DNA of 64,000 nt from NCBI RefSeq assembly GCF_030867095.1, contig NC_081829.1, forward strand, positions 67,353,181 through 67,417,180, in the 5' to 3' direction. Positions 37,801 through 46,800 of the stretch are shown one piece after another. A model generated the notes under the pieces. That model did no database searches. It was not told where the DNA came from and worked only from the letters and a program-made list of their open reading frames with translations. Both the position numbers and the translations under genes were made by a program. This DNA comes from Alligator mississippiensis (taxonomy: Eukaryota > Chordata > Crocodylia > Alligatoridae). Each line of letters opens with the position of its first letter. Within the stretch, counting starts at the first letter, position 1.

Positions 37801-40800
37801 GAGTAGTGGAGTGTGGGAACATTTTGAGCTGGCAGATGATCCCAGGTTTGCCACCTGCCAGCGCTGCTAAAAGCACATGAGCCATGACAAGGATGTGAGA
37901 CCTAAAGCTGGCATCAGTGAAAATGGAAATGGAGGTGTCAGGGGGTGAGGGACAGGCTGGGGTGGGGGGTAGGGGGGAAAGGGGGATGTAGCAGCGCAGG
38001 TAAAAGTGCAGAGGTGCCTGGGGTGTCAGATGTCCAGCAGATTGCAGTGTGCCAGAATTCCACTGTGTATATTGAGTCCATGAGTTTCTGTACCTACTAC
38101 CAAGGAGCTCATGAAGTGCAGTTCATAGGCCCAGCTCTGAAAAGTGGTTTACATTGTAATTTTTTTCCTCTCAGGATCATGCCGAGAGATTGCAGGCAGA
38201 GTGTTTTTTTGGTGAGGAATGTGTCAACCCAGGTAGTTGGGTTTTGTTGTCTTTGATAGATTCTGGTGTGCAGTTTGGGAGGGTACTGGAGATAGTTGAC
38301 AGGTCTTGTGTTTTGAGCTGTAGGAAGTTGGCTTCAGTTCTGGTGATGAGGTTAGGTGCTTATTTGAATGTACAAACCACTTTTCAGAGCTGGGCCTATG
38401 AACTGCACTTCATCAGCCTCCTAGGTAGTAGGTACAGAAACTCATGGACTCAATATATGCAGGCATACTGCGACCTGCTGGACATCTGACATCCCAGGCA
38501 CCTCTGCATTTTTACCTGTGCTGCTGCATCCCTCTTTCCCCCCTACCTCCCACCCCAGCCTGTCCCTCATCCCCTGACACCTCCATTTCCATTTTCACTG
38601 ACTGGCTTTCTTGCCTGCATTGCATGCCAGGCCAGCCTCTGGCTTCTTTACTATTCCTTTCATCTGGGACCAACTGCAGGTACTTCCTCAGCCTGACAAA
38701 GAGGTTTTCAACACCAAAGCTTCCAAAGATACATCTTTAAATGCTTCTTTTTTTTTCATACTACACATTTTCCTCCGGCGGGCTTTAAACTAGGCTCGTC
38801 GGGGGGAGGGGAGTACGAGGGCAGGGGAAGCTGTGGACCACCAAACCATGTGGCACCCACAAGGACAGCCCAGCCTGAAGAAGGAGAACATTGGAAACCT
38901 GACAGCCATGGGGAGACCAGCACTACAGAACAGATAAGAAACAAGAAGGTAAGAAACAATGGGCCCCTTGGGACTTGGAGCGGGGAGGCAGCAAAGGCAC
39001 CAGTCGCAGGGCTCAAGTGGCTATATACTAATGCTAGGAGCATGGGGAACAAGCAGGATGAACTAGCGCTCCTGCTTGCACTAAACACCTATGACTTAGT
39101 AGGGCTAACAGAGACCTGGTGGGATTCATCCCATGACTGGGCGGTACATATTGAGGGCTATACATTGTACAGAAAGGACAGGTCGGGGAAGAAAGGGGGG
39201 GGGGTTGCACTTTATGTCAGTGAGCAATATACATCAACCCTCATCAAGACAGAATCCGAGGTTGAGGAAGTAGAAGGATTGTGGGTTAGGCTACAAGGGG
39301 GGCAAGGAGAAAGGGATTTGGTGGTAGGGGTCTGCTACAGACCCCCACACCAAGGGGAAGAAATAGATGCGGGGCTCCTGAGGCAACTCTCGGAGACCAT
39401 AAAAGCTAAAGAGGCGGTAGTCATGGGGGACCTAAACTACCCGGACATCTGCTGGGAGACGCAGACAGCAAGGTCCCACCACTCACGCAGGTTTCTAACC
39501 TGTGCACAGAACCTCCACCTGACACAGGAGGTGCATGGTCCCACTAGGGGGAATGCCATACTGGATCTGGTATTGGCAACAGGAGATGACATGATAGGGG
39601 ACCTCCAGATCGGTAGCCATTTGGGAGACAGTGATCACCTAATAATAGAATTCTTCATAAGACGTCGAGTGGGTAAGGTAACTACTAGGGTGAAAGTGCT
39701 AGACTTTAGGAAAGCTGATCTCAATGCGCTCAGGCGATTAGTCAAGGACGCACTGCAGAGTAGGAGTTTTGATGGGATGGGAGCCCAAGAAGGGTGGCTG
39801 TGCCTTAAGGAAACGATCCTTCGGGCACAAAGCAAGACGATCCCCGAGCGAGGCAAAAGAGGGAAAGGGGCCAGGAGGCTTCCCTGGCTGACCAGAGAAA
39901 TCCAGGGCAGCCTAAGGGACAAAAGGGGAGCACATAAAAAGTGGAAACAGGGTGAGATCACTAAAGATGAATATACCTCCTCTGCTTGTGCTTGTAGGGA
40001 GGCAGTTAGGCGGGCCAAAGCTACCATGGAGCTGAGGATGGCAACCCAAGTAAAAGACAACAAGAAATTGTTTTTTAGATATATTGGGAGTAAAAGGAAG
40101 ACCCAGGGAGGAATAGGACCTCTGCTAAATGGGCAGAAACAATTGGTGACAGACAGGAGGGACAAGGCTGAACTCCTCAACGAGTTCTTTGCCTCAGTGT
40201 TCCTAAGCGAGGGGCACGACAAGTCTCTCACTGGGGTTGTAGAGAGGCAGCAGCAAGGCGCCAGACTTCCGTACGTAGATCCTGAGATGGTGCAGAGTCA
40301 CTTGGAAGAACTGGATGCCTTTAAGTCGGCAGGCCCGGATGAGCTCCATCCGAGGGTGCTGAAGGCACTGGCCGACATCATTGCAGAGCCACTGGCGGGA
40401 ATGTTCGAACACTCGTGGTGCACGGGCCAAGTCCCAGAGAATTGGAAAAGGGCTAATGTGGTCCCCATTTTCAAAAAGGGGAGGAAGGAGGACCCGGGCA
40501 ACTATAGGCCAGTCAGTCTCACCTCCATCCTTGGTAAAGTCTTTGAAAAAATTATCAAGGCTCACATTTGTGAGAGCCCGGCAGGGCAAATTATGCTGAG
40601 GGGAAACCAGCATGGGTTCGTGGCAGGCAGATCGTGCCTGACCAATCTAGTCTCCTTCTATGACCAGGTTATGAAATGCCTGGACACAGGAGGAGGGGTG
40701 GATGTCGTATACTTAGACTTCAGGAAGGCCTTCGATACGGTATCCCACCCCATACTGGTGAACAAGTTAAGAGGCTGTGATGTGGATGACTACACAGTTT

Positions 40801-43800
40801 GGTGGGTGGCGAATTGGCTAGAGGGTCGCACCCAAAGAGTCGTGGTGGATGGGTCGGTCTCGACCTGGAAGGTTGTGGGCAGTGGGGTACCGCAGGGCTC
40901 AGTCCTTGGACCGATGCTCTTTAATGTCTTCATCAGTGACTTGGACGAGGGAGTGAAATGTACTCTGTCCAAGTTTGCAGATGACACAAAGCTATGGGGA
41001 GAAGTGGACACGCCGGACGGCAGGGAACAGCTGCAGGCAGACCTGGATAGGTTGGACAAGTGGGCAGAAAACAACAGGATGCAGTTCAACAAGGAGAAAT
41101 GCAAAGTGCTGCACCTAGGGAGGAAAAATGTCCAGCACACCTACAGCCTAGGGAATGACCTGCTGGGTGGCACAGAGGTGGAACGGGATCTTGGAGTCCT
41201 AGTGGACTCCAAGATGAACATGAGTCGGCAGTGTGACGAAGCCATCAGAAAAGCCAATGGCACTTTATCGTGCATCAGCAGATGCATGACGAATAGGTCC
41301 AGGGAGGTGATACTTCCCCTCTGTAGGGCGCTGGTCAGACCGCAGTTGGAGTACTGTGTGCAATTCTGGGCGCCACACTTCAAGAAGGATGCAGATAACC
41401 TGGAGAGGGTCCAGAGAAGGGCAACTCGTATGGTCAAGGGCCTGCAGACCAGGCCCTATGAGGAGAGACTAAAGAAACTGGACCTTTTCAGCCTCCGCAA
41501 GAGAAGGTTGAGAGGCGACCTTGTGGCTGCCTATAAGTTCATCACGGGGGCACAGAAGGGAATTGGTGAGGATTTATTCACCAAGGCGCCCCCGGGGGTT
41601 ACAAGAAACAATGGCCACAAGCTAGCAGAGAGCAGATTTAGATTGGACATTAGGAAGAACTTCTTCACAGTTAGAGTGGCCAAGGTCTGGAACGGGCTCC
41701 CAAGGGAGGTGGTGCTCTCCCCTACCCTGGGGGTCTTCAAGAGGAGGTTAGATGAGTATCTAGCTGGGATCATCTAGACCCAGCACTCTTTCCTGCTTAT
41801 GTAGGGGGTCGGACTCGATGATCTATTGAGGTCCCTTCCGACCCTAACATCTATGAATCTATGAATATAGACATAAAAACACAAGATAAGCCATCACACA
41901 CCATGAGTAACATCATATGTCCAACACAACACAACATCTTTACTTCTTGCTGTCAATTCCTTTATAAAAAGAAAGGGTCTGTGACAGTTCCGTTTGGGTA
42001 CCTTTGATGCTGATGCTACTGGTGTTGATTCAGCTGTTATTTAACCTGTTGTCATGTAAAGTGGTGGACCAGACATGAGGCTGTAGGGGAGGAGGAGGCC
42101 TCACTGGGGCACACTGCCGTGTTGTGGAGAGGCCTCAGTGCCAGGAAGGGTACACCTTAACACATACACAGTGTCACCCACCCACATCACGAGTTTTGCC
42201 TGTCAGCAGCTTGTGGTGCAGGGCCCCAGAAGACAGACTCCCCCAGCGAGACATACACACAGCTGGCAGGCTTCATAGCCTGGCAGGGCCCAGCACCCAG
42301 GCCTGCAGTAGGTTCTACCCCCCTGTGCCCCAAGACAGCAGTCACCCAATCACCCACCTACATCACAAGTTTTGCCTGTCAGCAGCCAGAGGTGCAGAGC
42401 CCCAGAAGACAGATTCCCCCAACAAGACAAACACACAGTTGGCATGCTTTTTGTCCTGAGCAGGGGCCACCAACCCTGCAGTTTTCCGCCTGCTGCACCA
42501 TAACACACACAGGGTCATCTGTGTCATGAGTTTTGCCTGTCAGCAGCTTGAGGTGCAGTTCCCCCCAAACCTCTGCACCTATCTTCTTGAAACTTTGCAT
42601 ACTTTGTGGCCTCACCAGGGGCCACCACCCCTGCAATTTTCACCCCCCTGTGATGTAACACATAGAAGTTACATGAGTTTTGCTTACAAGAATTTGGGGT
42701 GCAGTTCCCCCCAAAGCCCTGCATCTATCTTCTTGAAACTTGGTAGGTTTCATGCTCTCAGCAGAGGCTACTACACCTTCAAGTTTCACCCAACTCAGAG
42801 ACAAAACAACAAAGTTATAGATATTTAATTGATTCCCCATTATACCCTATAGCCGGATCTCCAAGGCGGGTCTGAAGCTTCGGAGCCACTTCAGCCGGAT
42901 CGAAGCAGCAAACCGATCCAGAGCTCCGGATTGGATCACTGACATCTGAAACGGCTGGATCTGAAGCCGGATCTAATACCTGCCTACTCGCATGGGCCTA
43001 GTATACACGCGTGGACTCACAGCCCCAACCCCATGGCTCCAAGGAGTCCTGATGGTGGAGTGGGGCAAGGCAGAACAGTGTGGAGATCCATGGCCAGGCA
43101 GGTCCAGCCTTTGTGTGCAAGGAATATGCAGCCCAGCCGCAGGCCTCTGCACAGTTCTGCCACGCTCCACTCTGCCATCCTGGCTTGCCCTGCATAGGTG
43201 CTCAAACCCTGGCCCATTCCTCCTGGTCTGCCTCACCCCAGCCTGCCCTACCCCAGGCACTAGGAGCAGCGCTCAGCCCTGCTGAGCCCTGCTGAGGGTG
43301 GGGTGGCCCCAATCTGGGACTTTTGCTTCAATTCTCATCAACTGGCCAGGAGACCAGGACAGCTTACGAAAACCAGGACTGTCCCAGCCAAACCGGAACA
43401 TTACCTTAATTTTAAGATGTTTTCATGAACCAGCAAGAGCACATTACTAAGGAAAGACAGCATGGTCATGTCCACACATGCAAGCATGTGCACTTGCAGC
43501 AGCTCAAATAGAAGCAGTGTAAATTTGAGCTGGGGCTTTTTGCCTAAGCACATGTGCCTGGATATGCACTTTGGTGTGCTACTTGGGGCAAAACAACCCT
43601 GCCTGGCTCCTCCTGGATCTGCAGTGAGGGGGAGCTAGAGCCCAGGGCCAGCACCTGTGCTGTCTCCAACAGTATTAGAAGCTGCCCTGTCCTGGCTGCA
43701 TCAGTACAAAAAGCTGCCCTGTCAAGTAGCTCAGGGCTACTCACTCTCAGAAGCTTCTGGGGCCCAGCCAATTGGTACCTGGGGACACTATGCTCTGTGC

Positions 43801-46800
43801 CAGCTGGACTGCTGAAGCAGCCCTGAGAGTTCCCTGTACCCTTTACCCACTGCAGCAGTCTGGCAGTGGGGGCTGCTGCCTGGCTGTGACCTGCTGTGCA
43901 CCAGCCAGACCCGGATGGAGACTACACAGCCAGTAGAGGCATCTGCCCCTCTGAGCCAGCTGCCAGTGGGCTGTGGCTGCAGAGTTGGCCTTTGTGTGGC
44001 ACTACTGCCATGTGTGCCCCCTGCCTGGCCAGCTGGGCAGCTATCGCCCGGAAGATGTTCCCAGTGTGGTGGCCTTCTTTGAACTGTCAAAGCATGTCCT
44101 CCTGGCCCCAACTGGCCAGGAGGTCAGGCACCTCCAGCTGGGTCCAAGGTGCCAGCTCTGAGCAGGCTTCTCTGCCTGCATCCTCCAATTGCCCCCCTAG
44201 CAGGAATTCTGGCATTCCCAAAAAAAATCCCAAAAAAAATCCCAAAGTCACTCTGTAAAATACCCCAAAATCCATGTTCCTCCACAATTAAAACAAAAGA
44301 CCACTATATATACAATGAGAGACAGAGAGACAACAATCAGTTGGACAGTGTTTTATTGATATATGTACAGTGTTAAAGCAATTTGGAAGCCTTCCAGTGT
44401 CTCTATCATCATAATAAAATGAATTCTAAATACCTATATGTTTTGCTATTTGCCTTTGGTTTTCTTACCATAGAGCAGTTAGAGCTCCTCCTGACCCCTT
44501 CACTAACCAGGATGTGGGGACAGCTGCCCCTGCAGCCACAGCCCCTGCCATCCTGTCTAACAGCTGGGCACACAAGGTGTGTGCTGGGGGGATGTGGGGT
44601 TTGCAGGAGAGGGGTGGAAAGGTGGGTAGGGGGATGTGAGTGGCTGTGGAGGGATGTGGGGAGCCATGGGGTGTGTGGATAGGTGTGGGTGGAATGTGGG
44701 GGGACTGTGCAGGGGGACTGCTCAGGAGGGATGGGTCCCCTGCCCCCTGCAGGGCGCAGCCCCCTGCACAGCTCACGGACTGCCCCCCACAGGTCTACAG
44801 CCCTCCCAACAAGGGTTACAGCCCCCCCAGCAGGAGCCACATGGCCTCTGCAGGGGCTACCACCCACCCCTGCAAGGCCCACATGCCCTACCCCTGCTTG
44901 CTCCCCCAGCCCCCGGATTGCTACCCTGCCTGGCCCCATCCCCCACTGGCTCGTGCAGCCCCCCTGATGGCTGCCCCACCCAGCCCTACCCTCCGCTTGC
45001 ACCCCCAGCCCCCTGATGGCTCCCACCCCCTGGCCCCATCGACCACTTGCTCACCCAGCCCCCCAATGGCTGCTGCTCCTGGCCCCATCCCCTGGTTGCA
45101 CCCCCAGCCCTCCTGATGGCTTCCCCCCTGGCCCTAGCATCTCAGCACTTTAAAAATAGCAACAACAAAAAAAGCCTCGCATTCACTGGAAGTAGCAGAA
45201 GCTGTGGGGGCTGTGCGACCTCGTGACACAGCCGCCTGCACAGCATGGGGCAGCAGGGGGGCAGTGGGACTCCCTGATCACCCCTCACAGCCAGCCCTGA
45301 TGCCCTGCCCAATCCCATCAGTCTGGGGACTCAAAAAAAAAGAAAAAAAAGTCCCACACTCACCAGCAGTAACAGCTGCCATGGGGGTCACTGGGCCCTC
45401 GTGGTAAAGCCCCTCCATGCAGCACAGGGCAGCAGGGACTGGCCCTGGCTGCCTGGCACTCGCACTGCCATTGCCCCATCGTGCAGGTGCAGTTGGGGGC
45501 AGTAGGGCACCACGTGGCTCCAGGAGCTGTTGGGCAGCTGAGGCTGATTGCAGCTGTCACCCAGGCCCTGTGCTGTGCAGGGGGCTCTGCCACGAGACCT
45601 CAGTGACCCCAAAGGCAGCTGCTACTGCTGGTGAGCGCAAAGTTTTTGGGTTTTTTTAATTGCCAGGATGCTGGGGCTGGGCTGGACAGTGATTGTGGGG
45701 CTCAGGCGGGGGATGGGGCCAGGAGAGGCAGCAATCGGAGAGGCTCAGGGGGCAGGTGGGGGATGGGGCTGGGCTGGGAGAGCAATTGGGGGGCTGGGGG
45801 AGGAGGCAGGGCCAGCAGGGGTCCTCCCATGATCCCTTCCCACCTTCTCCTGCCCCCCACCCCCTACTTACCAGCAGGAGCCCAGGTCCAGCTCCCTGAA
45901 ACCTGCACCACTGCCTGCCCTGCATAGGCAGGTAGCATGCTACAGCACCAGGCAAAGGCCAGCTATAGAGATTCTCTGCCTGGTTACCTGAGCATCTCTG
46001 TGGAGGACCAAGCCTCCGGTTGCCTCAGAACACAGTCTGGGACCATACCCTGCCCCACTTTTTTCCCCTGCATTTTTTTTAACCCCATGATATCCAGGGG
46101 TCTAATTTTGCCTCCACACTGCAAATTTGCAGTGTGGGGAACATTTTTTCACTCCTGCATGTGCCTGTTGCAGCATCTCAAAGGACTTTGAGATGCTGCA
46201 AGACACATGTGCACTCATGTGGATGCACCCCATGAGGCTTGTTTGAATGAAAACATCAGTAATGATGCAGCTGCACAACGTAGCCCTTAAAGTTAGTTCA
46301 ATAAACTACTCATTTTCCCAAAGTCTTCTGACTATACCCATGTCAAATTCAACATAGAATTCCATGGTTCCCTACACTGCTGATGGGTTCACAAAAAGAT
46401 ACATAAATTGTGTTATGTCACTTTAAAAATCAAGGATGCACCCATTCCTCCAGCGCTTGATAAGAGATATGGGATAGTTTCAAGTTTCTTAACAAAGCAA
46501 GAAATACCCCTAATCTATCCCTAAAAAACGGATTGTCACCCAGTTTAAAGCTATATTTCAAAGGAATCAGATTATTTCTTTAACATAGACCACTGCATTT
46601 CACACAAAAAGCAAATTTATGGGAACAACACTCCTTCATAAAACATCTCTTTTGTTAGTATGTAGGTAATATAACTATAGTAAATAAATAACACTGGACC
46701 AACATATACTTATTAATAGACAAGCTTTTATGAGGCTTACCCCAAGATTTCTTCATCAAGTCTGGCAGCTTTATTTAAAAAGAAATACATAATTGAGGTA

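Larger units (their letters stand above)
36638..43000 (+). mobile_element. hAT transposon with BED-finger transposase remnant and subterminal repeats
   Basis: Left end TAGGGCTATGCGAGG, right end reversed TAGGCCCATGCGAG, flanked by ATATACAC (36630-36637) and GTATACAC (43001-43008). A plus-strand reading 37523-37867 ends [20 protein letters not shown] and, past one stop, KHMSHDKD. This resembles the BED zinc finger that opens hAT transposases. The downstream transposase is displaced or lost. Four diverged tandem subterminal repeats of roughly 130-200 bases lie at 42127-42840 (shared: GAGTTTTGCCTGTCAGCAG, TCTTCTTGAAACTT, CACCCCTGCAATTTTCACC). The left end also has TTCGGA/TCCGAA stems. Confidence 0.75.
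36458..43408. mobile_element. Outer hAT element of a four-deep nest
   Basis: Left end TAGGATGACCATAATAATTT with repeated AAATCCAGGACAG; right end, reversed, TAAGGTAATGTTCCGG then GGGACAGTCCTGG. Flanks CTTTTCAG (36450-36457) and ATTTTAAG (43409-43416) share six of eight, consistent with an old hAT duplication. Its own sequence is only 36458-36629 (with a CA/CATG-rich microsatellite) and 43009-43408; the rest is later insertions. Confidence 0.6.

Noticed and set aside
44636-45116. Proline-rich open frames of up to 158 codons
   Set aside because: They arise from CCCCAGCCCC-like repeats in a transposon interior; no splice sites or homology.
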